Origin: Eriocheir sinensis
Lineage: Eukaryota; Arthropoda; Malacostraca; Decapoda; Varunidae
DNA: 64,000 bases
Direction: 5' to 3'
Assembly (NCBI RefSeq): GCF_024679095.1
Contig: NC_066563.1
Span: 2,624,428 to 2,688,427 of the forward strand
Positions 11,257-25,530 of this stretch are shown here, in pieces. Positions within the stretch are counted from its first letter, which is position 1. Each line of letters opens with the position of its first letter. The notes beneath the pieces are model-generated. The model ran no database searches. It was given only the letters and a program-made list of their open reading frames with translations, and had not been told where the DNA came from. The translations under genes were made by a program, and so were the position numbers.

Positions 11257-12605
11257 TTAACGAGGTCACCAGCGTGGAGGCCGGCGTGATGGATGACGGG
11301 GACTCACGGGACGAAGTTATTAAATACGGGGACCACTGACGCTGGCCCGCCAAGGACGCAATCATCACGTGTGTCACCCGGCGCTTCCTTACACCGGCTG
11401 ACATAACAGTAAAACGAGAAAATGACTCACCTCCTCTGAATGTTTGAGACCGGGGCACGGAGCAGCCTTTAGACGTTTTATGGGACACAGGTAAGACGAA
11501 AGTAGGGATATTATGCACAGGTGTTTCAGGCGACTATATTATACACTTTAGAGGCGGTAATCACCCCAGATGATTGACTTTATCACTCACTTGGGATATC
11601 TTAATTGCTAATATTTCTCAGGGAACACTTTAAGCCTTTTTAAATCTAGGTGATCAGAGTTTTTGGTAAAGGACAGAAAACTTACGAGTCCATTTTTTAC
11701 GGCTTGGAAGTGAATGAGTGGCTCCTCCCAGCTGCGTGAAAGCCTGTCACTGGGCGAATACACGAGGCAGCGATGGTGAGACGAGGTGACATGAATTCAT
11801 GGCAGCGAAACCAGTTAATGCTTGGAAAAACAGCCGGCATAAAGCAGGTGAAAACATCGTATATAAACCGAAGAATATCTCGGGTTTAAAAATCCACTAT
11901 GAAAAGTTCCATTAATCGCTAGTCCTTGTATATTTTTCTTTAGCAATAGTTTGGGACAATGACTGACTATCCAGGTCAGCACACCTGGTCCATATCCCTG
12001 GCAATCACTGATTACCTCGCCAAATGGTCTGAGGGTCAACCGGGGTCCTGATCCTTGCCTTTTTAACCGGCTGCTTCTCTTCTAACCTTTACTTGATCCT
12101 TTAGTCATCCCCTAAACAAGAATTACTGTTCAGACGAGCATCTTCCACCGGGGCTGTGTGAAGGCCCTAACTTTAGCGGCTCTTTATGGCCCTGCAGTCA
12201 CCAAGACACCATCCGATAGTCAGCTAACGAGAGTGAAAATCCAATTTAGTCTCGCGTAAATTATCTCAAGTGTCGTCTTCGCTGTCACATGCCAAGTTTA
12301 CGGGGAAGATCAGAGTGCGTCCGAGCGAGGCTCTCAGCCCCCCGCTCATCACGGTGCTCCTCCCCCTCCAGGAGCACCGCCGGCCAGGCTGAGTTGTGAG
12401 CCGCTCTCATGCGACCATGATGGGTGCTCGGCCTCAGAGCCTCGCTAGCACACACCAGGCAGCGGGACACCGAGGATTACCACTGGACCAGAAACGCAGC
12501 ACCGTATCGTTGTATCAAAGTACTAAATGAGAAAGTAGAAAATCTCCAACAGTTCCATATCTTAGAAACTTTATATTCCTCTGTTGGTGTCCCTTACTTC
12601 TTCAC
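11257..12605. other. Unique non-coding DNA
   Basis: Unremarkable mixed-composition sequence. Open frames of 60-88 codons resemble nothing known. Confidence 0.55.
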
Positions 12606-12720
12606 ACGGTGCAACATGTGTTTGATTGATTCATTCATTGATTGACTGATTTACTGACTGACTGATAGATTGATTGGGGTTTACGGACACGGCGCCGAAA
12701 CTGTCATGGTCACCTGTCGC
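12606..12720 (-). mobile_element. Possible retroposon 3' end with (ATCA)n tail
   Basis: Read on the minus strand, a GC-rich segment (about 12682-12720, with GTTTCGGCGCCGTGTCC) runs into degenerate AATC/CAGT tetranucleotides (about 12620-12680). A sharp junction between a complex body and a tetranucleotide tail is typical of non-LTR elements and their SINEs. No coding remnant is visible, so this is tentative. Confidence 0.3.
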
Positions 12721-13499
12721 CGTGCAGCAGGTAGAACTATTTTCTTTTACGACCTGTCACCTTTGCCGTGAAAAATACGCACATAGGAAAGAGCTTCAAA
12801 AAATTTCAAGGGTATGAATTAAACTAATCGGTGTTGTCTAAATATATACAGTGCTGACAGGAAGTAAAATCACTTTTCCATATTATTTTCAGTGTACCGC
12901 GGGACAGATGTGTGGGAAACCGTAAACCTACACCGTGTCGGAGATTAAAAAACATTTTAAAAATTGCTGGAAGACAAATAATCACCGAACACCTGGAGTG
13001 TAATTACGATGTCCATTAGCATATTCAACGCTACATGATAAAGTGTAAATGTAGGTCATATAGCTAATAACAGAAGATTCCGTCTTTAGCACCACAATTA
13101 TACGAGTTGTCCAGTACAATAAATCAGCAACATCCTGTCCGTATATTTCCCGGCAACAATAACGTGGACTCATAATTTTAGACTTGAATCCTGGACTCAC
13201 ATTTCATTCGGCGCCGGTAGGAGTTACGTGCCCTTGGAGTGCTGCCGCCCATCCCTGGCTCCTGCTTCATTATACCGGCGGTGAGATCATCTTCCCCGGC
13301 TCATACACATCAGTCTGGACTCCCTTCCTTACCCTACATCAGTCTTATTTTCTATATACCATTATGTCAATCACATAATGTTTTCCTTCCTCTCTTCCAT
13401 GACTTCCTTGCTTTTTACATAAACAAATTATCACATTTCTCTGGTTTCGTGTGGTTCTTCTGTAAGTCAGACATTCAAACAACTCTTTGCAACATTCCC
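12721..13499. other. Unique non-coding DNA
   Basis: No recognisable gene. Pyrimidine content rises after 13380 towards the array that follows. Confidence 0.5.
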
Positions 13500-14110
13500 T
13501 AATTACATATCCTTCTTACTTCTCTCTTTTTCCGCCTCCTCCTTCTCCTCCTCTCGAAATCCTCTTCTTCCTCGTCCTTCTACCATTCTCATCTACATTA
13601 ATTATTCTTGCTCCCATTATTGCAACTCCTCGAATCATTCTCTTCCTCACTCTTCTACTATCTCATCACTCCTTTCTTCCTATACCATTCCTCTGGCAAC
13701 TCTCTATCCTCTTCCTCTCTCAGTCGTTCTCTTTCGCGTCCTTCTTCTCTTCCCTAATCTCTATTCCTTGCTCCATTACTGCTACTCCTCTTTCTCGAAT
13801 CATTCTCTTCCTCAGTCTTTTACTCCTCCTATAACTTCTTTTTTCCTCTCCCATTCCTCCGGCAACTCTTTATCCTCTTCCTCTCTCAGTCGTTCTCTTT
13901 CCCGTCCTTCTTCTCTTTCCTAATCTCCATTCCTCGCTCCATTACTGTTACTCCTCTTTCTCGAATCATTCTCTTCCTCAGTCTTTTACGCCTCCTATAA
14001 CTCCTTTTTTCCTCTCCCATTTCTCCGCCAACTCTTCCTCTTGCTCCTCTCTCAATCCTCCGCGTTCCTCTACCTTTACCTCTCTCCATTCCTCCGTTAA
14101 CTCCTCCTCC
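13500..14110. repeat. Pyrimidine-rich tandem array, ~166-bp unit
   Basis: CGAATCATTCTCTTCCTCA recurs at 13631, 13796 and 13962, and CTCTCAGTCGTTCTCTTTC recurs with the same spacing. Three clear copies plus a degenerate fourth. Copies two and three are the most alike. No stable reading frame. Confidence 0.85.
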
Positions 14111-14295
14111 TCTTCCTGCCGCGCTGAAACACGCCGAGGTCTTATTTATGCAGCCATCAAGACTTTCTGGCGACGCTGTTTACAAAGGCAGACCAAAAGG
14201 GGCATCGGAGACCCCGCATTATCATTTGGATTAGGACGGTAATTATATACCATAAATATGTATTCACTTAGCCCGTTTTCTAACATAACCACCCC

Positions 14296-14549
<254 letters not shown>

Positions 14550-14866
14550 ACATGTAATTGATTTTTGACAGGCCAAATGCAGAATCGCAATAAATTTGAT
14601 CCCAATCTCCTCGATCTAACCTTATGATACGTTTGCATGATTCTTTTCTGTCTTGTTGTCTTTGGTGTGTATTTTTCTGTGGAAGATCACGTCAAGAGTG
14701 CATGGAGGGCAGACAAAGATGGACTCGACACCTGCATTAACAAGCCAAAGGTAAGAAGTGCAGCCTTGAAGAGGGATTTCTGCAATAATATATGAATACT
14801 CGTAAATATACACAGACACACAGTCATCCCCTTTTTTGGTTCTCGTGTCTCCAAGCTCTTGTGACA

Positions 14867-14870
<4 letters not shown>

Positions 14871-14946
<76 letters not shown>
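14871..14946. repeat. (CT)n microsatellite
   Basis: About 38 uninterrupted TC units. Confidence 0.95.
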
Positions 14947-14948
<2 letters not shown>

Positions 14949-15080
14949 GGGAGGTTCCTCTCATTACCTCTCATTACCGTCAGTCCCATTTCCTTTCCTC
15001 CTGATCTACGTCACAACAACATTCGTCACCTGAGCCGCGGATACGCCGGGAAACACTGGCTGTCCGAATAAGCAAATGAT

Positions 15081-15205
15081 TCTCCTCCTCCTCCTCCTCC
15101 TCCTCCTCCTCCTCCTCCTCCTCCTCCTCTTCTTCTTCTTCTTCTTCTTCTTCTTCTTCTTCTTCTTCTTCTTCTTCCTTCTCCTTCTCCTTCTCCTCGC
15201 CCATC
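15081..15205. repeat. (CTC)n-(TTC)n trinucleotide microsatellite
   Basis: About 16 CTC units switch to about 17 TTC units near 15129, then decay into CTTCTC words. The purine strand is (GAA)n(GAG)n, a mirror-repeat composition able to form H-DNA (triplex). Confidence 0.95.
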
Positions 15206-15821
15206 GCCTCCTCTTTTTTTTCCTCCTCTTCCAACTGGTCCTTTTTAACTTTCACCAATTCTTTTTCCTCGTCGTTGTCGTCTTCCTCCTCAAGTCCGCC
15301 AGTGTGTGGTTGAAGCACGGCTGTTTCTCGGACGATTAATGAGACAAGATATCATTCTGTCAAGAAGGTAATTGCTTCCTGTTATGCCATGCTCTCCTCC
15401 GATCAAATTTACAGGCTCGACTGCAATTGTAACAAAATATATAATGCAAACTTATGCAAATGTGTCATTATGGCCCTTATCAGCACATGGAAAGTAAGAT
15501 ATCAACTACGTAAGTAGATGGTAATCTTAATGTGAAATATAATTATGAAGAAAATAATTCAGCTCAGCAAAATAAGTCCACTGAGGGGAAGACGCACAGA
15601 ACACAGAAACGTAGATCAGGATATCTTCGGTTGTTGCCTCTCACGTCAAGCGCTCCAGCACCCCACCAGACTGGCGTCACATGGTACTAACGCGAGAGAT
15701 ACATGTTAGCTGTCCACACCACTTTATATAATGCAGGAGTATTGAAGTTCATTGCAGTTGTCAGTACTACTTCATCGTCAGTCAGTAGAGGTGTTGAAGG
15801 TAAAACACTGTCAACAAGAAA
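15206..15821. other. Unique non-coding DNA
   Basis: No recognisable gene or RNA. Confidence 0.5.
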
Positions 15822-16200
15822 CAAGCGTCTAAGCGGTTGAAAGTAAGACAGGAGTGAGGAAGGAAGCGTCCAGTACATCTCTAGGAGAGCTAAAGCTGGG
15901 ATCCTGAAAAGAACAGAAGGAAGGAAAGACAGCGTTCAATACATCTCCAAGAGAGTTGAAGTTAGGGGACTTGGAATAGGAAGGAAAAAGAAAAAGGAGA
16001 AGCGTACATCACGTTTCCGAGGGAATTGGTTAGGACACTGAAAGAGACAGAGAGGTTGGGATCAGCGTGCCACATGTCTCCAGGACGAAGGACACTGGAA
16101 AGGAGGGAAGCGACGAGGAGAAATGCGTCCAACACGTCCCTTCCATAAACCACGACTGAAGGACACTTAGATGTGTCATTAAAGCGTCTCCAGGAAACAA
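15822..16200. repeat. Degenerate tandem array, ~64-bp unit
   Basis: AGCGTCCAGTACATCTC-like starts occur at about 15863, 15931, 16000, 16063, 16124 and 16182, followed by GAGAGTTGAAG or GGACACTGAAA words. Spacings are 58-69 bp. Units are heavily diverged, so this is an old array. Confidence 0.7.
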
Positions 16201-16439
16201 CAATCGCGCTCTACCTCATCGCCACACCTCCAATTACCACCAGGGAGGCAAAGCACACTGGACTGTACATGAGGGGGCGAGGCAGGGTGCTCAGCGGGCG
16301 GCAGGTGAGATGCAGGTGTTTGTTGGTGGTAAGCGGCAGGTGGAAGTTGCTTGGCTCCGTAACGCGGCAAACAAAGGCTGAGCGACAATCCAGTGCACAA
16401 TGAAGACCTTGAGTACAGGTAATGTGTGACAACGGAGTA

Positions 16440-16915
16440 TAAGCAAAGAGACTGGTGAGCAACAGGGACACAAAATACAAGCGATAAGTGTGACAGCGGA
16501 GTCTGGTGAAGAGTGACCAAGTGTTGGCGTTTGTGTAAGTATTCTATTCTACACACGAAATGCCACAGAAGTACAAGAAACGCGTGCCAAATCGGAGTAA
16601 GCAGGAGCGAAGGGATCAAATACTATGCGCGGCTGACATAACCATGCTTGTGGTCTGCCCTACACACGAAGTATCGACCGGAAACTAGAAGTGCATGTAA
16701 AATTTCATAATATTGGTGAGGAAAATGGTAGCAAGTTTAGCAAGAGGTTGTCGTACCTATATATGACTTCGTCTCTCCCTCCCTACGCATGAAACACCTC
16801 GGGGACAAGAAATGTGTGCACCGACAGAGTATATAAGTGAAGAGGGTGATCAAACTAAACACCGTGTAGGCGAATCTGCGTCCTGGAAGACAGATCAAAA
16901 GGATATTGGGTGTGA
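16440..16915. repeat. Degenerate tandem array, ~115-bp unit
   Basis: CTACACACGAA-like words at 16549, 16660 and 16783 are each followed by AAGAAA.GTGTGCC and CGGAGTATAAG-like words. Three decayed copies, perhaps four. Confidence 0.5.
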
Positions 16916-17317
16916 ACAATGAGATGGTTCCGACACTTCACCCGAGGCTGCCACAGGTGTTATCACGAGCCACTTTACACCCACTCCGACATGAACATTT
17001 TGATGATGTCCACTACTTCATCGCAACGAGAGACGCATGAAATCTCAGTAATCCACAGGCAGCCTAGCAGAACAGCCGCACACCACCAAAAAGACCCTTA
17101 TTCCCGTTGAGCGTAAAGTTTCACATAAACCTAATATTCGCAGATGTCCAGGTTGTCTCCGGTGATGGGTTGGCAGTCATTACTCTTTACCTGCCGTTCC
17201 CAGCCACTTAAATCAGCCTTTGGACGTCTGTTGGGCAAGTCTTGTCTCCACGGTCCCCTTACGCCTTGCCGCGCGTCGTATGGTCCTGGAGTGAGTCAAG
17301 AGAAGCGATGGAACAAG

Positions 17318-17850
17318 GGGTGGAATCGAGATGATGAGGCCAGCGAAAGAGGGTTTATCCAATGTGACAAAATGGATTATGAAACCAAATTATGAAACGA
17401 AGGAATAGGGGATCATCGAAATCAAAGCGTCAGGAAAAGGGGTTACCCAAGTTATGAATCGACGGAAGAGATTACCCGGATTATGAGCCCAAGGGGTAGA
17501 ATTTTTCAAGTTAAGAATAGAGTAAGAAGGGGAGCTGTCCTACTGGTGAAAAGAAGGATTAGGAAATGATCAAGATAGCGAGGCGAGGGCGAAGAGTTAT
17601 CCAAATGGCGGAGAGAGGAAGAAGGCGGTTATTTAGATTACGAAGAAGGGGAAGGAGATTATCCAGATTAGGAAGTGAAGGGGAAGAAAATTATCCATAT
17701 TATGAGGCGAGGGAGTTGGGGATTGTCCAGATGGTGAGGAGAAGAGGCAGGGGACTATCTACATTGAGAGGCGAGGAAGATGGGGAAGGGAAGGGAAAGG
17801 GAAGAGAAGGGAAAAGAGAAGGAAGAAGGGAAGGCGAAGGGAAAGAAGGG
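17318..17850 (+). repeat. Degenerate 31-bp minisatellite, purine-rich
   Basis: A unit resembling GGGGATTATCCAGATTATG plus a GA-rich remainder repeats every 30-33 bp. Unit starts are near 17408, 17439, 17469, 17499, 17529, 17561, 17591, 17622, 17653, 17685, 17717 and 17750, and diverged copies lie before 17408. It grades into AAGGGAAAGGG repeats after 17780. Because 31 is not a multiple of three, the 95-codon Arg/Glu frame over it is not a gene. Confidence 0.8.
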
Positions 17851-18163
17851 TAATGAGGAACGGGATCGTCCAGCTGGCGTGGTGACGGTGGCGGTACGGG
17901 TGAATTTATCAGCGGCTGCTACCGTCAGCGTCCGAGGTGGCGGCCGGCAGGTGGGGGCGTCGCCGCGTCCACCAATACGTCACTGACACAGCTTGACGTT
18001 TACGGGCGGCGGTGACCGTGGCGATGGACCGAGGTATGTAAAAAGGGCCGCCTCGTGTTCCTTTTATTTCGCTCTCGTTTTTCCTTTTTTTTCTTCTTCG
18101 CTGCATTGTATGGCTGGCATGCTGAGAGGTTCACTTTTCATGGTATTTTTGGAGTGCTTTTTT

Positions 18164-19080
<917 letters not shown>

Positions 19081-19123
<43 letters not shown>

Positions 19124-19210
19124 CACCGAATACGATGAGGCGACAACAATGGTGATGAGCATGAGTCATTTTGTCCAGAAATTTATGGGAAACAGGAGAG
19201 AGAGAGAGAG

Positions 19211-19285
<75 letters not shown>
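19081..19285. repeat. (CA)n, then (GA)n(TG)n microsatellites
   Basis: CA for about 41 bp (19081-19121), then 75 bp of unique sequence. AGAG follows (19195-19211), then a 71-bp TG run (19215-19285). Confidence 0.95.
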
Positions 19286-19286
<1 letters not shown>

Positions 19287-19930
19287 AAATCAGGATATAT
19301 ATATATTCGTTACCCTTTGCTCCGAAGCCCTTAGCAACAATCACTTACGAATCCTTGAAAATACTTGGAGCTAATATTTTGTTCACTCCACAGTAAAAAA
19401 TGACGCTGGATTTCGTCATTAGTAAGAGATTCGAACATAATGACTACGCAGGGCAACCACGCATCGTAACTTAAGTGTTGATATAAAATTTCAGAATGTT
19501 TCGTGTGGTTTGGCATTGCGCATCGTGCTGTAAGGTTGATGAATATTACTGCATGACATGTCTGACACAAAATGACTCTTTTCAATATATTCAAACATGT
19601 TCACTTAATTCGAATAACCGGTAAAAAGAATAAAAAAAAACTCCTTGGATATCTTGCGTCTCATGTAAAACCAACAAAACTTTTTCTCACGGTCATTATT
19701 CATTATTATTCACCCAACCCGTGTTTTCGTTTGTTTCTAAACTCTACACTTCCTCTAAATAATTGAATATCCGTCGCGGCTCAATTCATGTTTATTATTA
19801 TTATTTTATGCGATGAGTTTCCAGGGGCGGCACGCTAGCTCGCACACCTGTCCACGCAGACAATCATCGCAGCCACGCCATTAGTTCACGCTGCGCCTTT
19901 GAGAAACTGCGGCCCCTAAATACCAAAGTG
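19286..19930. other. Unique non-coding DNA
   Basis: No recognisable exon. A short (TTA)n run lies at about 19791-19805. Confidence 0.5.
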
Positions 19931-19941
19931 TAACAGACCAC

Positions 19942-20502
19942 TTATTTTTTGTTTTTCTGCTTCTTCTTTTCATCTCTTTCATAGACCGTTTCTTTTTGTT
20001 CTTGCTTTTGTTCTCTTTCTTCATCTTCATCTTCTTCCTTTTTTTTCTTTTTACCATTTCTTTCATAAACCATTTTTTCTTCTTCATCTTCTTCATCTTC
20101 TTCTTCTTTTTCTTCTCCTTTTTCACTTAACTCTAGTCCATCTCTTTCATAGCCTATACTTAAATAGCAATTCACAGACTCGACAACAGAATCCACAATG
20201 AAATTCTCCCCATAGGATTTACTTTTATTTCCCTCATCATCTTCACTGAGAATACCTTTCCCGGTAAACCAAGATGACCTCATTCGGCAAGCCAATTTCA
20301 CGGGGTTTCTCCTCCTCCTCCTCCTCCTCTTCTTCCCCTTCCTCCTCTTCCTCCTCCTCCATGGAACACGTACTCTACCTTCGCCCTTTTCCCTTCCCTC
20401 AGACCTCCCATCCTCCCCCCGTTCCTCCCTTCCCTTCCCTTTAGTACAACACTTTCGCCGCCCTTCCCTTCCCCTACCTCCCGCCGCCACGCCCCTCAAC
20501 AA
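19942..20502 (-). CDS. Doubtful Lys/Glu-rich ORF with in-frame 28-residue repeat
   Basis: A 186-codon open frame on the minus strand. The N-terminal third is Arg/Gly/Lys-rich and reads through CCT/CTC-type repeats, so it is probably artefactual. Residues of about 65-115 are of mixed composition. The C-terminal part carries a repeated YERD or YERN motif three times, exactly 28 residues (84 bp) apart, separated by acidic and lysine-rich linkers (EEEDEEDEEE, KKKKKEEDEDEE). An in-frame period and a normal stop after KKKQKNKK are compatible with a real charged, disordered or coiled-coil C-terminus. Against this, TTC/TCT-rich pyrimidine DNA gives such frames by chance, the domain is not recognised, and no promoter or clear splice sites are visible. 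I would treat it as non-coding until transcript evidence exists. Confidence 0.15.
   Translation of the reverse strand: MLRGVAAGGRGREGRRKCCTKGKGREERGEDGRSEGREKGEGRVRVPWRRRKRRKGKKRRRRRRRNPVKLACRMRSSWFTGKGILSEDDEGNKSKSYGENFIVDSVVESVNCYLSIGYERDGLELSEKGEEKEEEDEEDEEEKMVYERNGKKKKKEEDEDEEREQKQEQKETVYERDEKKKQKNKK
19950..20160. repeat. Three-copy ~84-bp pyrimidine-rich repeat
   Basis: CATCTCTTTCATAG or a close variant occurs at 19971, 20054 and 20139, each with TTCTTC-rich linkers. This DNA repeat underlies the 28-residue periodicity of the minus-strand frame. Confidence 0.7.
20290..20480. repeat. Pyrimidine-rich (CTC)n region
   Basis: Imperfect CTC triplets at 20309-20360, followed by TTCCC-rich sequence. 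Confidence 0.7.
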
Positions 20503-20520
20503 GCTAGTTTCTGACAGAGG

Positions 20521-20800
20521 ACAAATTGAGATTAATGGCTGGAGTCAAACGGGGCGAGAAAGGCCGACAGATTACCAGTTTCAATGAGTGAGATAAAAGA
20601 CAAATAGGCCCCACATACAACCTATAATTTGGAAGTCCCATTGGAGGAGGTAATTACATCCCGACAGAGATTTTGGGCCGGCATTTTACAGGTAATGAAG
20701 GACTAATTAAGGTTTCGGGCCACAGGTGCCTCGCGTAAGCCGGTATCTCCAGGGATTCATCTTGCCCCGGCCAGGTGGAGATTGTTCTGATTGTTTTCTC
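20521..20800. promoter_or_regulatory. Candidate enhancer: clustered homeodomain, E-box and Sox motifs
   Basis: A repeat-free stretch holding TAATTAC (20651), GTAATGA (20692), CTAATTAA (20703), two CAGGTG E-boxes (20723, 20772) and paired ATTGTT Sox-like words (20782, 20790). Such clustering resembles arthropod developmental enhancers, but short motifs are frequent by chance. No conservation data are available to me. Confidence 0.25.
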
Positions 20801-22491
<1,691 letters not shown>

Positions 22492-22569
22492 CCCGTGGCC
22501 GTCCCCTCCACCTTTCTGTCAGTCAATCGGCGGCGCCAGACACAGACTTTGGCACCCTCGTAACCATCC

Positions 22570-22680
22570 ATTTGTTAAATACGCATTAACCGGCGGTCAG
22601 GCCAATTAGCCGCTGCCACGCTAATTTAACAGCCGCAGCCACTTCCCGGTGTAATTACAGGGAGCATGGATGGCTCTCAC
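22570..22680. promoter_or_regulatory. Candidate homeodomain-site cluster
   Basis: CGCATTAACCGG, CCAATTAGCC, GCTAATTTAAC and GTGTAATTACA lie within about 80 bases of repeat-free, balanced-composition DNA. Suggestive of a regulatory element only; unproven. Confidence 0.2.
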
Positions 22681-23351
22681 AGCTTTGTTTGCATACAGGA
22701 AGCGTGGCCGTGAGTGGCTCGGGTGTCGTCGGCGGCTCCACCCTCGCCCCCATGTCCCCAGACGCGGCTTGGGCTTCGCGTCCCCTCTGCCAACCCTCGC
22801 CGCGGCACGTAATCCAGAGCCGAGCCATAAAGGAGCGACCCGATAAGCCGTCGATGATAAGCAGCTTCCATAAACAAGGAAATGTGTGTCAGATTCCAGG
22901 TCGCTCGTAAAAGCCAGGGAGGTCGGAGGAGGTCGGGACGCAGCCATCACTCACCTGTCAGGTACACGTGGACGCCGCCGACCCCGCTATAGTGGTGCTT
23001 TGTGGATGATCCGCGTCAGACACTTGCTCGTTCGCCCACACCAAAGGGAGCCGAGGGAGGGAGAAAGCAGGGTTGGGGAAGAGGACGAGGCGAGGGTAAA
23101 AGCCGTTGAAAAAAAAGTGAAGGCGAGTGAAAAGGTATCAATTCTTTGTGGCTTATGATGTCGGCGCTTCAATATTTTCCTAAAAGTAACAATGTGAAAA
23201 GTTTTATTTAAGTTCTTTTCATACACTTATTCAAACACTTATAGCATTTTTTTACTATTAAATCATTATAATTTTATATATCAAATCTAAGAAGAAAAGT
23301 GTGTATGAACTATTGACCCATAATTTGCCAACTGAACAGGTCATTATATTT

Positions 23352-23353
<2 letters not shown>
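22681..23353. other. Unique non-coding DNA
   Basis: GC-rich to about 23060, then AT-rich. No recognisable gene. Confidence 0.5.

Positions 23354-23432
<79 letters not shown>
23354..23432. repeat. (GT)n-(GA)n compound microsatellite
   Basis: About 18 GT units switch after a single C to about 21 GA units. One of only three long GA runs on this strand. Confidence 0.95.
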
Positions 23433-23434
<2 letters not shown>

Positions 23435-23646
23435 AGATCAGAGCAGAGAGAGAACAGAGCAGAGCGGGTGGACATACAAGGTCTAAAAGTCAGCTGGTGA
23501 TGACAGGGGAGGTGGACGGTGGGCAGCAAATCACTGATATTAGATAAGATAAACTGTTGAGTAATGTTTATGGCCAAAGCATCTGGTCCGCTATCATGGA
23601 GTCCGCTCCTTCTTGCTGCCTCTCCCGCTCCTCTTTCCGAGTGTCT

Positions 23647-23668
23647 TTGTTGTTGTTGTTGGTGGTGG

Positions 23669-23747
<79 letters not shown>

Positions 23748-23883
23748 GGTGGTGGTGGTGGTGGTGTGTTTTGATTCTTTTCGTGATAAGTGTTCCTGCT
23801 GCGTGTTTTATTCGTTACTTCTGTTGTCTCCTCTGTTTCTTTTTTTGTTTTGAAGTAGTAGTAGTAGTAGTAGTAGTAGTTGC

Positions 23884-23931
<48 letters not shown>
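23647..23931. repeat. (TTG)n-(TGG)n and (AGT)n trinucleotide tracts
   Basis: TTG (23647-23730) switches to GGT (23731-23766). After 87 bp of T-rich DNA an AGT tract with one GCA interruption follows (23854-23931). Confidence 0.95.
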
Positions 23932-23932
<1 letters not shown>

Positions 23933-24559
23933 TCATTAATTACATTCGCTAGCGTTCTTTTCCTACTTCACCTCTTTTTCCTACTTTAAGTCCTTTCATT
24001 GTTCCTGTTACTGTTAGTGTATACATATTATACTTGTTGTTGTCGTTAATTAAATTTGTTGTCGTTCTTCTTTTCCTACTGCGCCTTTTTTCTCTTTCTC
24101 CTACGTCCTCCCATCCTTTCCTTGTCATCCTTAATTTTACGTCCGTCTTAATCAAGCTCCATATCCTTTATTCTCTCCTCCGCCGCACCCACTTTCTCAT
24201 TTTCCTTCAGACATTCTCTCTATCTCATTCCTTTGTTTCTTTTGTTCTTCAGATTAACATTTTCTTTGCTTGTTACTTATTTTCACACTTCGACGAAACA
24301 ATTACTTTCTGTCTTTGCAAATTATCACTTTACATTTTTTTTTACCTTTCTAACGTAGTATATATTTTTTACCGTATAATTTTTCGCTGTCCCTCAAGTT
24401 GCTAAAAATGCATTCATAACAGATCTGACGTTCGCTAAGTATTGGTTTCCAGCGTCCATGCATTACGGGGCCGCTAATGGCGAGAAAAATAAACCCTGTA
24501 CAGCAGTTTAAGAGCGAATTAGATCTTTATTAGATATGCAAAGAAAAAAAATTACCGAC
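23932..24559. other. Unique non-coding DNA
   Basis: T-rich to about 24380. No gene recognised. Confidence 0.5.
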
Positions 24560-25260
24560 GACGCAACCCACCACGAAGACAATGGAGGAAGACACGCCAC
24601 GACTGACTTGCACGTCGAGGAAGCAGAAGCAGATAATTGTCAGGGGGAGGAGGAAATGAACGAAGCGAATTAAATAAAAATGATAATAAAAAAAAAGGAA
24701 AAAAACAGCAGGCAGCAGCAGCAGGCAATGATAAGGACAATAAACCTTTCGCTGCGCTGTCCCTCTTAACGTTATCTCAGTGGATCATCCGAGCCGACAA
24801 AGTTTATAGCGAAATGAAGGAAGGAAGTTGAATAAAATGATCGCGAGTGAGGAAGAAAAATAGGAAGCGGACACTAACACAAACACTAAACCCTTCGAAG
24901 CGCTGTCTCTCGTCCGCCGCTGTTCCTTTACCATGTCGCGGCAGGTCATCGAGTTTATGATAAAATGAAAGAAGGGAATTTTAATGCGATGTTAGCTGGG
25001 AAAATTAATAAAAGGCAAGCAGGAGAAAAAACAATAATCCTTTCCTGTAATGTCGACTGTCGTGGCCTTATCGCAGAGAACTGAAGAAAAAACAAAATTT
25101 ACGATAAAACGAAACAAACAAATTAAATGAAACGTTTGCAAAAAATAATAGTAGAAAAAGTAGGCAATAAGAGGAGGAATAAACCTTTCACGGCGCTGTC
25201 TCTCGTCTCGGCGCCATTTTAGAGGAGCGTTATCGCGAGAGATCATCGAAGTCGCCGAAG
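24560..25260. repeat. Degenerate tandem array, ~150-bp unit
   Basis: TAAACCTTTCGCTGCGCTGTC-like words occur at 24741, 24887 and 25180, with a weaker copy at 25035 (spacings 146, 148 and 145). A second anchor, AATGAA(G/A)GAAGG, occurs at 24655, 24812, 24964 and 25126. Each unit alternates a GC-rich block (GCGCTGTCTCTCGTC) with an A-rich linker. About four and a half copies. Confidence 0.8.
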
Positions 25261-25530
25261 TTTATGGTCCCCGTTATTGTATTTAACACCGGCGACACGA
25301 CACTCGCAACGTCCCCCCGCTTGATTTACCGCCGCCGATAATGCATGTACTTAAAGGTCATTACGTCAAGTATATTACACGTACATAAACACGTCCAGCG
25401 GTACACGGTCTTCGGTGCCTTCGGAGGACGTAAGATTGGGTTATGAGGGAGCGGGTGCCAGTTCATATCGAGGTCATTTTATTAACCCTGGGAACTATAG
25501 GCACCAGGAAATCAAAGCTGCACCTCATTA

